From assembly GCF_004764705.1 (NCBI RefSeq), contig NZ_SHLX01000020.1:1-64000 (forward strand): 64,000 bases of DNA, written 5' to 3'. Under the pieces are notes generated by a model. It saw only the letters and a program-made list of their open reading frames with translations. It was not told the DNA's origin and did not search any database. Of the stretch, positions 53,393-62,642 are shown one piece after another (position 1 is the stretch's first letter; each line of letters opens with the position of its first letter). A program made the translations under genes and the position numbers. The DNA comes from Paenibacillus cymbidii (GTDB lineage: Bacteria > Bacillota > Bacilli > Paenibacillales > NBRC-103111).

Positions 53393-53764
53393 TTACAATA
53401 TAAAGAACCTCGCTTTTTTCTCGTCAACTTTCATCTTGTAATGCCCAAACATTATTGCGTTTGATGCCGACCTTAGTTGCTTCATTTGACTTTTCCTCAA
53501 GGTTGTCGGAGCAAACCTTTTCGTTTGAGTTAATTCAACGACTCTCATCGCCCCCTGATCGAAGATAAAGCTAGCTAAGTGCATCTCGTCCGATGTTGCT
53601 TTCTCTTCATACACGTTCAACACGAAGCCTTCTGGATTCTTGACGAACCGATTCTCATAACCAACATCGTCCTTGAAAAGCGGGGAAAAATGGTTTTCAA
53701 TACCATAATCACAGATTGTTTGCTGTCGATTCGGAAGGTTGATTGTGTTAACAGCATTCGTCAT
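53393..53764 (-). CDS. Hypothetical protein, cassette-associated
   Basis: 123 residues, hydrophilic, with no motif I recognise; Lys/Arg-rich C-terminal third (LRKSQMKQLRSASNAIMFGH) could bind nucleic acid but this is speculation. A cassette boundary (CCCGATTAGCTTAATGGACC at 53789) lies 25 bp upstream of its start, in the same position as for the genes in the 1-10 kb array. No boundary is seen at its 3' side. Confidence 0.4.
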   Translation of the reverse strand: MTNAVNTINLPNRQQTICDYGIENHFSPLFKDDVGYENRFVKNPEGFVLNVYEEKATSDEMHLASFIFDQGAMRVVELTQTKRFAPTTLRKSQMKQLRSASNAIMFGHYKMKVDEKKARFFIL

Positions 53765-53785
53765 TCGCCAAATGTAAAAAATTCC

Positions 53786-54216
53786 ATCCCGATTAGCTTA
53801 ATGGACCGTCCTGTCAACACATAGCATTGGCGCCGGCGTCTCCCCGGTTCGCCATAACCACTTTCCGTGGCAATCGGACAATGTTCTTGACATTTTCGGC
53901 AATCGGACAATGTTCTTGACATCACCAATTGTCAAGAACATTGTCCGATTAACAAAAAAGCCCGCTAATTACGCGGACTTGATTCGGCCTATGTTCTTGT
54001 CATCCGACAGATGTGGCTGCTTGTCGGTTGTCAAGTACATTGTCCGATTGCCACGATGCGGTAATAAAACTCGTTTGTGTCGCTCAATTGTTTTCCGCCG
54101 TTCAATCCGAATGGTGCTCCTGCGGACGGACTATTATTTGATTCCAGGTCCAATTATAAATAAGGAGCAACTGCCGCGGCGGTTGCTCCTTATTTAACTA
54201 TCGTTCTCCGTTAGCG
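53786..54216. repeat. Cassette junction carrying family A transposon-end cluster, copy 7
   Basis: The same order as at 3000-3441: boundary, two direct CAATCGGACAATGTTCTTGA sites (53873, 53902), palindrome, minus-strand terminator, CCGACA tip (54003-54008), facing TTGTCGG half (54020), GCCACG, hairpin 54161-54190 and CTATCGTTCTCCGTTAGCG. The last 170 bp match 3271-3440 with only a few changes. Confidence 0.65.
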
Positions 54217-54357
54217 TAATGCTCGCCTTCCTTTACTTTTCGATTGAAAACGATAGTCCCACGTGAATGCATTCCAAATTTGGATGTACAAACATGTGGA
54301 GGAAGCTAGCGGAACCCAGCGCCCTTATCATGGGCACAACCCGATGAATCGCATCAC

Positions 54358-54438
54358 AACGGAACTCAGCGCCGTTATTGGGCGTTTGGCAGGCGCATTT
54401 GCACCATTTATTGCTGAATAACGGCGCTGTGTTCCGTT
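54358..54438. repeat. 81-bp palindromic repeat with AACGGAACTCAGCGCCGTTATT arms
   Basis: Long inverted arms (AACGGAACTCAGCGCCGTTA and its near complement TAACGGCGCTGTGTTCCGTT) enclose GGGCGTTTGGCAGGCGCATT and flanking bases. An almost identical copy is at 61609-61687 and half copies lie at 54310-54333 and 61719-61740. It is a dispersed intergenic hairpin family. The 54217-54628 gap holds this repeat and a half cassette boundary (CTATTCTGCCCGATAGCTGA at 54459), and no gene. Confidence 0.7.
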
Positions 54439-54628
54439 TAGTTAGATACAGAAAGCTATGCTATTCTGCCCGATAGCTGAACAGCCTGGGTGTGAGCTAC
54501 CTACTCCACCATCCCCTTGTTGCTAATACAGGCTCCTGCGAACTTTCTGCAAAATATTCGCCCTATTTGCGATAAGGTTCTCCGCGCTGTCTGTAACGGC
54601 AAGTTTGAAGGCTATCCTTTACTCCCCG

Positions 54629-55033
54629 TCAATGTCTACCTCTAAACCGTTTAATTGCATCCTCTGTCACCGGCTCGAAGAGGTTAAGAAGGTTGCCGTC
54701 GGGATCGCGAAACAGCATAGAACGGTTGCCCCACGGCATCGTTGTCGGTTCCTTTACCCAATTATCGACAAATGGCTTCAAACGTACATATTCGGCCTCG
54801 ACATCGTCGACGCGGAACTCAATAATGACGGTGCGGTTTTGGGCCCCCACTACGGAACCGGCGCCGAATAGCTGCGCCGTCTGGGAGTGGCCGATCGCAA
54901 GGGTGCATGATGGCGCAACGAGTTCGGCAAATACAGGCGCGGGTCGCACCGCCGCAACCTCCATGACTTTCTCATAAAACGCGACGAGACGATCCACGTC
55001 GTCAGTAATGATGCGTACAGAAGCGAAATTCAC
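54629..55033 (-). CDS. VOC/glyoxalase-family protein
   Basis: 134 residues forming one vicinal-oxygen-chelate module pair (RIITDDVDRLVAFYEKVM at the start; FRDPDGNLLNLFEP at the end with the Glu metal ligand). The family includes glyoxalases and fosfomycin- or bleomycin-resistance proteins. The arrangement, alone and next to a cassette boundary at 54459, resembles the resistance-like units at 1-10 kb. Substrate unknown. Confidence 0.82.
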   Translation of the reverse strand: MNFASVRIITDDVDRLVAFYEKVMEVAAVRPAPVFAELVAPSCTLAIGHSQTAQLFGAGSVVGAQNRTVIIEFRVDDVEAEYVRLKPFVDNWVKEPTTMPWGNRSMLFRDPDGNLLNLFEPVTEDAIKRFRGRH

Positions 55034-55111
55034 AAGCTATCATCCTTCCCTCATCTATCTCCTTTGCATTTACATGTCCAATTATAAAAAACCGCTACTG
55101 ACAACGTTATG

Positions 55112-56059
55112 TCAGTAACGGTTTAGAATTTTTTGGGCTTCCTCGTGAATCCGATTTCGGAAAGATTCGGGTTTCAACACGATCACACCCGCTCCCCAGC
55201 CAAGCACCCATTGCAGCAATTCATCCAGCTGACGAACACGTAAGACCACATCCAATCCATCTGAATGCTCATTCATATCTTCTATGTAATGATAGTTCGA
55301 TTCCTTCACCTTATCTGCAATGTCCTGGTTAAATCGAAGGCAGACTTGCAATGTGCGATCATCTAAAGGGGTATACTCCCTTAAGTCAAAATTCGCCGGG
55401 AGTTCGAATCGTTCGTCCAGTTCGATAAGTTCAGCCATTCGGGACAACCGGAAATGGCGGATGTCTTGGCGTAGATCACACCGGGCCACAAGCATCCAAG
55501 ACCCTTCAACGAGTACAAGGCCATAAGGAGCGACGGTACGTTTGCCATGGCGGCTCCCCGTGGAATCCGTAATTCTTTTCGAATAATGAAATCTGATCTT
55601 TCGCCCATCTAGTATTGCTCGGCGGATCTTATCGAGATTTCCCCTTTCGTTTGACAGAGCTGTCTGTTTGCCAGGAGCGAGCAATCGCAGCGACTTGCGT
55701 ATACGGGAGGTCTCACTGCGGACACTGTCTGATAGAGTGACCTCGATTTTCTTCCTAGCAACATTAGCTCTATCACGATAATCATCATCAAATCGTTGCT
55801 CGATAAATTCTGTTCCTAGAAGCAAGGTCACGGCTTCCTCTATTGTAAAACTGATCGGAGGTAGAAAATATCCCTCCATTAAGGAATACCCTGTGCCTGT
55901 AGTGCCTATAATCGGCACGCCTGCTTCGCTGAGCGCCTGAATGTCGCGATAGATGGTCCTCACGCTGGTTTCAAATCGTGCCGCCAAATCCTCGGCACGT
56001 ACCACTTGTCTGCCTTGCAGCTCCAGCACGATGGCCAACAAACGATCTGTTTTGTTCAT
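55112..56059 (-). CDS. YafY-type WYL-domain transcriptional regulator
   Basis: About 315 residues. An N-terminal winged helix (RLLAIVLELQGRQVVRAEDLA, RTIYRDIQALSEAGVPI) is followed by a WYL domain (near residues 140-220, GRKIRFHYSKR, RTVAPYGLVLVEGSWMLVARC) and a WCX tail. WYL regulators respond to nucleic-acid-derived or nucleotide ligands and are frequent near defence genes. ATG 56059 has AAGGAG upstream. It is divergent from nothing; a cassette boundary (CTATCCTGCTCGTTTAGC, 56142) lies 80 bp upstream. Confidence 0.88.
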   Translation of the reverse strand: MNKTDRLLAIVLELQGRQVVRAEDLAARFETSVRTIYRDIQALSEAGVPIIGTTGTGYSLMEGYFLPPISFTIEEAVTLLLGTEFIEQRFDDDYRDRANVARKKIEVTLSDSVRSETSRIRKSLRLLAPGKQTALSNERGNLDKIRRAILDGRKIRFHYSKRITDSTGSRHGKRTVAPYGLVLVEGSWMLVARCDLRQDIRHFRLSRMAELIELDERFELPANFDLREYTPLDDRTLQVCLRFNQDIADKVKESNYHYIEDMNEHSDGLDVVLRVRQLDELLQWVLGWGAGVIVLKPESFRNRIHEEAQKILNRY

Positions 56060-56139
56060 TGACTCTCCTTGAAACGTAATAATGTACAACAGAAACTTGC
56101 CGTTACTTATGGTACGGTCCACCGGAATTATTTAGTTAA

Positions 56140-56442
56140 CTATCCTGCTCGTTTAGCTAAATGAATCGTTACGTTAGACATTTCGCCACCGGCACCGGTA
56201 TTTCCTTTGTTACAGCACAGGCAACAATACTGATTATCTGTTTTCCGTGGCAATCTGACAATGTTCTTGACATCGCCAATTGTCAAGAACTTTGTCCGAT
56301 ACCTGAAATAGCCCGCAAATTATGCGGACTTGATTCGGCCTATGTTCTTGTCACCCGACATCGGACAGATGTCGGGTGACAAGAGTTGCTCCTATTAAAC
56401 TAAAGATCCAGTTCTGTCTAATGACAAGAAGTTATACGAATG
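56140..56442. repeat. Cassette boundary with transposon-end clusters, copy 8
   Basis: ACTATCCTGCTCGTTTAGCT, then a block nearly identical to 4985-5080, a family A left half and palindrome, minus-strand terminator, CCGACA tip (56355-56360) and facing TGTCGGGTGACAAGAG (56370). A further variant end, CTAATGACAAGAAGTTATACGA (56419), cuts into the next gene. Confidence 0.6.
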
Positions 56443-56651
56443 GTCCAGGTAATGCCATCGGCGGAAGACCATATTTCCCGACTTCCCACCGCCGAGAACA
56501 CACCGTTGCTATATACGGCGCCCATAAAGCCTGTTGAAGTGTTGCTTGTCGTCGTTCCGGGGTGCCATGCGCCTTCGGTCGGAGCGGCGTTAACCCAAGT
56601 CGATAACGGCATTATCGCCGCCACCAGCAAAAATGCCAGCATAACGGCCAA
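56443..56651 (-). pseudogene. N-terminal fragment of an exported beta-propeller-type protein
   Basis: About 70 codons. Hydrophobic signal segment (MLAFLLVAAIMPLSTWVNA) and a first repeat (GFMGAVYSNGVFSAVGSREIWSSADGITWT), as found in bacterial BNR/photosystem-assembly-like propellers. The frame enters the transposon-end repeat at about 56442 and stops soon after, so the rest is lost. Start is uncertain (TTG at 56651 is the first in frame). Confidence 0.55.
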
Positions 56652-56844
56652 ATTGCTGCGATGTCTTATGCTTTCATCCCTTCAAAAGCCGAGTTGCGAT
56701 TCACGCGTTAAACTGTCCAGATTATACCATAAATCGACACTTCCGGCGCTTGCTTTTTCATTTTGGTTCTCGGATACGGCCGCTCCGCCATACATAATCG
56801 AACGGGTAATATGCTTACAATAATTTATAATCTGGTAAAGTGAG

Positions 56845-57693
56845 TTGAGTCCGATGAACGATGTTATTTTCAAAGCGTTTGCAGTCACCAACGAAATCGA
56901 TCTCAATAAAATCGCCCTGGACTGCGGGATTCCGAAAAAGTTCACGTGGGAGGAGCCGCTTATTCTGAAGGGTGAAGCGCTTGAGATGATTGTGCGGCGC
57001 AGCGTCGACGAGTCGCAGAAGGCGCTCGTTTTCTCGTTCGGCAGCGTCGTCTTCGTGAATGATGCTTCCCGGGAATGGTTTCTGCCTTTCGTTCGTTATT
57101 TGCGAACGTTCGAGCCGAATATCGACGAAACCGACGCGGACCGGTATACGGACGATTATCGTCTTCGCACGATTGCCGAGGGAACGGCAGAGCTGACCGA
57201 CGAATACGTCGTGGTCACCGAGATCGAGCCTTTCCACGAGGAGATGATCGCGACGGTGCTGGCGAAGTCGGTGGCGCTGGAGAAGATCGAGGAGCAACTC
57301 GGCAAAATCCACGACAAGCTGGAAACGATGATCGATCGGCTGGATAAAAATAATTTGCGGCTCGGCAAGAAGGAGCTTGCGCGCACGACCGCTGCGATCA
57401 TGCGGCATGAGTACAACACGATTTCCTACATTATGATTCTCGACAAGCCGGACATCACGTGGACAAGCAGCAGCGCAGGCGACTTCTACGATCGGATGCT
57501 GGAGTTTTTCGAGATGAACGATCGTTATGCGATCATCAAAAGCAAGACGGAGATGTTGTACCGGATCATGGAGGGCTTCTCGACCATCAGCCACTCGACT
57601 CGCGGCTTGTTCATCGAATGGATCATCGTCCTGCTGATCTTAAGCGAGCTCGCCCTTGCTGTGGTGCAGCTTACCGGCTGGGGCGGGGGCTGA
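56845..57693 (+). CDS. RMD1/DUF155-family protein
   Basis: 282 residues. Family features: acidic N-terminal beta-rich part (KALVFSFGSVVFVND near residue 62) and EEMIATVLAKSVALEKIEEQLGKI near 130, then a helical region and a C-terminal membrane helix (about 258-280, FIEWIIVLLILSELALAVVQ). Eukaryotic members (RMND1, RMD1, Sif2/3) act at the mitochondrial inner membrane; bacterial function is undefined. TTG 56845 or ATG 56854 could be the start. It stands alone, with no operon partner. Confidence 0.8.
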   Translation: MSPMNDVIFKAFAVTNEIDLNKIALDCGIPKKFTWEEPLILKGEALEMIVRRSVDESQKALVFSFGSVVFVNDASREWFLPFVRYLRTFEPNIDETDADRYTDDYRLRTIAEGTAELTDEYVVVTEIEPFHEEMIATVLAKSVALEKIEEQLGKIHDKLETMIDRLDKNNLRLGKKELARTTAAIMRHEYNTISYIMILDKPDITWTSSSAGDFYDRMLEFFEMNDRYAIIKSKTEMLYRIMEGFSTISHSTRGLFIEWIIVLLILSELALAVVQLTGWGGG

Positions 57694-57800
57694 GCTTGGA
57701 CACGAATCACTGAAAGTGCATTGTCAATCTTCCGCAGAAACACATTGATTCTTACATCCTTTGCCCCGCGGCATAGGGCATGGCAGTCAGGGCAGCATTT

Positions 57801-58652
57801 TCAGTTGTCGATCGCGTACATGTCATCCACAAATGCGTTCGTTTGTGCCACGTTTTGCCATTGCTCATTGATTTTCAGCGCATTAACGCTGAAGCTTCGA
57901 TCGGAATTAACAAGGAACTGGATAAGCAGCTTGTCTTCACTTGATTTGATAATGCCCGAAACATTGACATATTGCTGCTTATCGCCTGCTATAAAAGATT
58001 CCCACTTCGGATTGACGAGATACGCTTTGGTTGCTTCGTCAATCGTCATTTCCGGATGATCGTAGAATGTTCCTTCTCTCACCGCATTGATTGTCGTCTG
58101 ACTCGAGACGCCGAAATAATCAAAAATGTTTTCCGAATAAGCGGACGATCCTACAAAGCAAACGCACCAGATAATAGCGTACAGGGGAAACTGTCGCAGC
58201 TTCCTGGCCCGGATAAACAAATAAACCGGCACGAAAAGAATCCACCAGAATGAAGCTGTGTTGTGGCCTGCTTTTTTCAATTTTGTTTGATCATTGGAGC
58301 ATAAAATCGAATAGACCAAAAAATACGCCAGCGCAGTGGCCATATAATTAAGTTCTTGTTCGGTAACGGCCATGATTATATTTTCCACGAAAATTCCGAT
58401 GATCGGAGTAGCTACCATCCACCAAACAAACGTGTTGTTGACGGCTTGGCCGCTTATTGGGGGCGGCTCCGAGATCATTTCGCCAAATTCGGTTTTGGCA
58501 AGCGGCGTCCAGTCGGACAACCCCTTCTTCCAAACCAATGTTTCGGCCGTAATTTTCCTGGTTCGCAATAGCTCAGCCATATCGCTCGAATTGACAGGTC
58601 CTTTTCTTACTCCATTTTCGATATGAAACCATTCTTCAACCGTCTCTGCCAT
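57801..58652 (-). CDS. GYF_2-domain integral membrane protein
   Basis: About 283 residues. The N-terminal 55 residues form a GYF_2/DUF4339 domain (EEWFHIENGVRKGPV, VWKKGLSDWTPLA). Four predicted helices follow (about 76-97, 105-125, 140-157, 160-177) and a C-terminal soluble domain of about 90 residues. ATG 58652 has GGAGGGCG upstream. Function unknown; GYF_2 proteins are often membrane-anchored accessory factors. Confidence 0.75.
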   Translation of the reverse strand: MAETVEEWFHIENGVRKGPVNSSDMAELLRTRKITAETLVWKKGLSDWTPLAKTEFGEMISEPPPISGQAVNNTFVWWMVATPIIGIFVENIIMAVTEQELNYMATALAYFLVYSILCSNDQTKLKKAGHNTASFWWILFVPVYLFIRARKLRQFPLYAIIWCVCFVGSSAYSENIFDYFGVSSQTTINAVREGTFYDHPEMTIDEATKAYLVNPKWESFIAGDKQQYVNVSGIIKSSEDKLLIQFLVNSDRSFSVNALKINEQWQNVAQTNAFVDDMYAIDN

Positions 58653-58815
58653 TGGCGCCCTCCGATACATTCAAATGCATGATTATCGTATTCTTCGACA
58701 AATTTATCCATTTTCCTGTGCCGCAGTTCGATTTTTTTTTCGGCAAATGCGAAAGAGCAGCGACAGCCTGCCTCGCGGCAAACTGCTTCTGCCCTCCCCT
58801 AACCATTCCCTTACG

Positions 58816-60371
58816 CTAGTGAGAAACGGAAATTCGCTGCAAGAAAATGACGATATCCGCCGCGTCAAACATTTGATCGCCATTCAAGTCTTTTTCGGAT
58901 AACGTGCCTTCGGTGATGATGTGGATAATTTGCTCCATATGGAAATCGCGGTTGTTGATGATCATCTGCACAGCAGCCAGACGTACGACCAGCGCATCCT
59001 TCTCCGGACCATCATCCATCAGCAAAATCAGTTGTGCCGCTGTGTCTGCAGCGACCTGGGTTTGATCTCTTTCGGCCCGCACTATGGTGTCAACGATATT
59101 GGCAGCTATCGCCCACTTCGCGTGCAGCGTGACGTCGCCGGTGACAGGCGCCGAGAAGGTGTACGCATTGCTCAAAGCGCTGTTTGTGTACCAGCCTCCG
59201 AACACAAAACCCGATTTCGTCGGCGCAGTCGGCTCGGTTGCCGCATGGTTGTAGTTCACGCTTTGCGACGATACCGTTGTCCCGCCGTTACTTGCGAAGC
59301 TGACCGTGTACGTATTGATCGTCCACTTCGCATATAGTGTGATGTCAACGGTGATCGGCGTCGAGAAGACGTACGCGTTGCTAAGCGCGCTATCCGAATA
59401 CCAGCCACCAAACGTGTAACCCGTTCGCGTCGACGCAGCAGGTTCCGCGGCCGAAGCGTCATACTCCACGTTTTGCGACGATACCGTCGTCCCGCCATTG
59501 CTGGTGAAGCTGGCTGACTGTCGCTTCCATACTGCTGCCCCAGTTGTTGAACGCTTTGTACGTGAAGCTGTTGGCACCTTGGTATGTAGTGTTCGCCGTA
59601 TAAACGAAATGGCCACTTGCATTCACGGTCACTGTGCCGTGACTCGGCTGCTTCACAACCATTACACTGGAAGCGTAGTTGTCATTGGCGAGCAAACCGG
59701 TGACTGTAACGTTCAACGAGCCGGCTTGGGTCGCATAAGCGTCATAATTGGCGATCGGCGCGTTCGCGGAAGACAAGGAAGGTATAGAGCCGTTAAACAC
59801 TTGGTAAATCGTCAAACCGTTCGTATAACTGGCGCGGCCAAGCAATGTCGGGTTCGCTCCGCTCAGATCGGGCACTTTGAACGTGGAGCCGCCGCCGGTG
59901 CCAAATCGTGTTCCTAACATCGCATATAAGATAGGGTACTCGCTTTGATTAAGTGCCTGTCCATCCAGCACGATACCTTGCGCCAACCGGGTACTCGGAT
60001 AAGCGAATAGCCCGATTTCCCCGCTATACTCCGAGCCAAGCCCCGTTCCTCCCTCGCCGGGATACATCCCGCTGGTCGCAATCGCATAATAGACGCCTGC
60101 ACTATCCAGCGGCTGCATATTCGGCAATTGAAACGTGGACGTCCCATCGCCGCCGTAAGCCGTGCCGAGTAAGCTGAACAACGCGGTTCTGACTGATAAG
60201 AAACGTTTGACCGTTGCAATACTCCCACCCGTCCGGCGCTTTGCCGTACGGAAACAGCTTGATTTCACCCAAATAATGGTCACCATTGGCGGTGGCCTGT
60301 GCCGATCGCGCCGGCAGCAGATAAGACAAGACAAGCAATAGGCACAGAAATGCCTCCACTATTTTCCGCAC
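58816..60371 (-). pseudogene. Exported tail-collar / Listeria-Bacteroides-repeat protein, frameshifted twice
   Basis: The three frames join into one gene: signal peptide (FLCLLLVLSYLLPARSAQA), two phage-tail-collar-like domains (GEIKLFPYGKAPDGWEYCNG; then QLPNMQPLD and GEIGLFAYPSTRLAQG), an Ig-like module (GLLANDNYASSVMVVKQPSHG), two Flg_new repeats (YTVSFASNGGTTVSSQ, GGWYTNSALSNAY) and a dockerin-like C-terminus (DLNGDQMFDAADIVIFLQRI). A shift near 60190 and another near 59510 break the frame. The start is a GTG at 60371 with AGGGGGA. Sequencing error is possible if the shifts are homopolymer-linked. Confidence 0.75.
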
Positions 60372-60479
60372 ATCAATTTCCCCCTGGTTCATCATTTGTG
60401 CCATTATTCACAATGGTAATATGTACTCGAAAACAACTGCCTACATATTCATAAAATATAGCATGATTTCGTTTCGGCA

Positions 60480-60836
60480 GTGCGACATGATTCGACGTTT
60501 TGTGCGAAACGACACAGAAAAGCGCCCTTCTTCCCGAAGCCGTTTCTGCGGTACTGGTACGACAATTCCGCCATTCTCCGCCTGATTTTCCAAGCCGACC
60601 GCGCCTACATCCTCAGCGAATCGTTGGCCAAAATGATGAACCAGTTGCAAGCCTCGATCAAACTGGTCCATCCGGCCACGAAGTACAGCAACTACTTCTT
60701 CGCGCTGCGCTCCGCCATCCCGCTCGCCGTATTGGCCGAGTGGGTCAGGAACGACATAAACATCGCCTCCGACTATTTAAGCGACGTCCTGTTCAACCAA
60801 CTGCAGGAAGTGATCAAGTTCAACCAGATGGAATAG
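60480..60836 (+). pseudogene. C-terminal fragment of a TetR-family regulator
   Basis: About 100 codons match the ligand-binding helices of TetR proteins (YWYDNSAILRLIFQADRAYILSESLAKMMNQL...FFALRSAIPLAVLAEWVRNDINIASDYLSD). The N-terminal DNA-binding helix-turn-helix is missing; homology begins at about 60550. A CCCCAC/GTGGGG stem with T-run (60851-60870) ends it. Confidence 0.5.
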
Positions 60837-60850
60837 TGAATACAAAATAA

Positions 60851-60870
60851 CCCCACAAAGTGGGGCTTTC
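60851..60870 (+). terminator. Terminator after the TetR fragment
   Basis: CCCCAC and GTGGGG arms with a loop of AAA, followed by CTTTC. It lies 12 bp after the stop. Confidence 0.55.
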
Positions 60871-60929
60871 GCTTCGAAGCATATTCAGTTACTTTGCGTG
60901 GGCCCGGAAACATATAAATTCTTTACTAC

Positions 60930-60992
60930 AAATAAAAAAAACCGCATCAGTTGCGGGTTTCATTCGGCATATATTCTTGTCACTTGACATCT
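60930..60992. repeat. Family B transposon-end half
   Basis: An AAAAAAACCGCATCAGTTGCGG terminator (minus strand) and the tip TTCTTGTCACTTGACA (60975-60990) match the left half of the 20.3 and 30.7 kb copies. The other half is missing. Confidence 0.5.
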
Positions 60993-61003
60993 TCTTAGTG
61001 CAT

Positions 61004-61473
61004 TCATGCTTTTTCTTCTGCAGCTGAGCAAGTTGAATTTTTTATGTTTATTCGTTCATTATGTTCCTTTAATAACCGCTTCTTTTCTTCAATTGTAACT
61101 ATCGCCTTTCGATGCACCTGCACACCTTCTTTATAGAATTCAATCGCTCTTCTTGCTAAGTATTTTTTTTTTATCATTATTATAAGAAGCTTTGAAGCAT
61201 ACTGCTGATCGAAATCGTAATATTTTGAATAACTTTTGATTAGTAGATTTTCCGTTGCGAAACCGACTTTTTTTGAGCTATATTACCGTCTGAATCATTC
61301 TATGTTCTTCTTCTGTCGGAACCGGGGATTGCAATAACAAGTTCAATTTGCGAAGAGCTGAGAGATGAATCTCTGATGGATTTTTGTCTACTGCCTTATA
61401 TACCGAACCAATTTCTAATAGCTTCTAATTCTTCTTTTGTAAATCCTTCATTTCCTAAATTTACTTCATTCAT
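61004..61473 (-). pseudogene. Frameshifted small hypothetical protein gene
   Basis: Reading backwards from an ATG at 61473 with GGAAAGGGG upstream, the frame gives MNEVNLGNEGFTKEELEAIRNW, then (after a shift) IYKAVDKNPSEIHLSALRKLNLL, PTEEEHRMIQTVI, then (another shift) IKSYSKYYDFDQQYASKLL and YLARRAIEFYKEGVQVHRKA, ending at 61004. The amino acid composition is protein-like and helical, with no named family. At least two frameshifts break it. Confidence 0.45.
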
Positions 61474-61539
61474 TTTTATCCCCTTTCCAAAAGCCATTAT
61501 TATTTCCTCACGCGTATCATCAGTTCATTTAATATTTCC

Positions 61540-61985
61540 AAGAACAACAATGTCCGATTGCCACGATCCTTTAATAAAACTCATTTTATGTCGCTCAATT
61601 GATTTCCGCCGAACTCAGCGCCGTTATTGGGCGTTTGGCAGGCGCATTTGCACCATTTTTTGCTGAATAACGGCGCTCAGTTCCGTTAAGCTGGCTTATA
61701 ACCTTTTATTTCGTCCGGTAGCGGCGCTCAGTTCCGTTAGCTCCAGTTGGAACTAATCTGCCCGATAGCTTAATGGATCGTCGAAAAATAATATCCATCT
61801 GACAAATCACATCGCGTCGACGCCAGCGTCTATTCGGAACGGCATATCCACTTTCCGTGGCCTATGTTCTTGTCACCCGACATTAAATAATATTAAACAA
61901 GAACATTGTCCGATTGCCACGTTTTGCTCTATTTTTCGAAAAACAACAGGCTGCCGCTGACCAATGTCCGATTGCCACGATAATT
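61540..61985. repeat. Dispersed repeats: cassette boundary, palindromic repeat copies and broken family A ends
   Basis: A fragment of the right half (CAATGTCCGATTGCCACG at about 61549), palindromic repeat copies at 61609-61687 and 61719-61740, a boundary CTGCCCGATAGCTTAATGG (61759), then a CCGTGG fused directly to a CCGACA tip (61877-61882) and a diverged right half. It is the most rearranged example in the window. No gene is seen between 61474 and 61984. Confidence 0.5.
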
Positions 61986-62190
61986 GCTGCCGGGCCGTCT
62001 CCAAAACTTGTGAATTTATTGCTGCATTAGATTCACTTATCGAGCTTATCGCCTGATTTATAGCCGTTTGCACCTCAGAAACCGCGTTAGATGCATGCTG
62101 CTCCAGTGTATTGCCGCTCGAGTTAAGTGTGCCTTCTGCCGGTTTTCTTGCATTTTCGGTAGCTAGATCAATTTTGTTTTCGTTGGGCAA
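61985..62190 (-). pseudogene. Small helical protein, 3' end lost to repeat
   Basis: About 68 codons from a TTG start at 62190 (GAGGGGGA upstream): PNENKIDLATENARKPAEG, then a Ser/Gln/Asn/Ala-rich helical region (NAVSEVQTAINQAISSISES). The family is unknown to me. The reading frame runs into CGTGGCAATCGGACATTGGT repeat sequence at about 61985. It is divergent from the spore-coat operon. Confidence 0.4.
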
Positions 62191-62387
62191 AGCGAGTCCC
62201 CCTCCCTCGAGCAAAGTTCATTAATTTTAAACAGAAATAAGTATGCGGTTGAGATTTTGTTTATACTCCTGTGATTGCATGGAAAGTATCCGGATCCCAC
62301 ATTTCCGGCAATCAATTTTAGTATAAGATCCGATGCGCCGGAAAATCTAACGTTGATGATGAAAAAAAAGGAGGTTATAATTTCTCA

Positions 62388-62630
62388 ATGAATATGCCAA
62401 CGTTAGCGGCGCACGAATCGATGGAACTGCATGAAGCGTTAAACTTTAAAACGCTCTGCCTCGTTAAGTCAAAACTTATGCAAGGCTTGGTCTTTGACCA
62501 AGAGCTAAAAGCGTTAATGCAGAAAGACGTAATTCAATCCACACAACAGATCGCCGAGCTGCAAGCAATCTACGCAAGAGCTCCTTTCCAAGCGCCTGTT
62601 CCGAATAGCCCGACACCTATAACACATTAA
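62388..62630 (+). CDS. Small CotF-like spore-coat-associated protein (YraG/YraF type)
   Basis: 80 residues: amphipathic helical (HEALNFKTLCLVKSKLMQ, LKALMQKDVIQSTQQIAELQAIY) and a short proline-rich tail. It resembles the short companions of CotF-family proteins. AAGGAGG lies 13 bp before the ATG, so the second in-frame ATG (62394) may be used. First gene of a three-gene operon (12 bp to next). Confidence 0.65.
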   Translation: MNMPTLAAHESMELHEALNFKTLCLVKSKLMQGLVFDQELKALMQKDVIQSTQQIAELQAIYARAPFQAPVPNSPTPITH

Positions 62631-62642
62631 AGGGGAACACAA

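Noticed and set aside
58816..60371. Prophage tail module
   Set aside because: Collar-like domains occur with a signal peptide, Flg_new repeats and a dockerin-like tail; no phage structural or lysis genes nearby.
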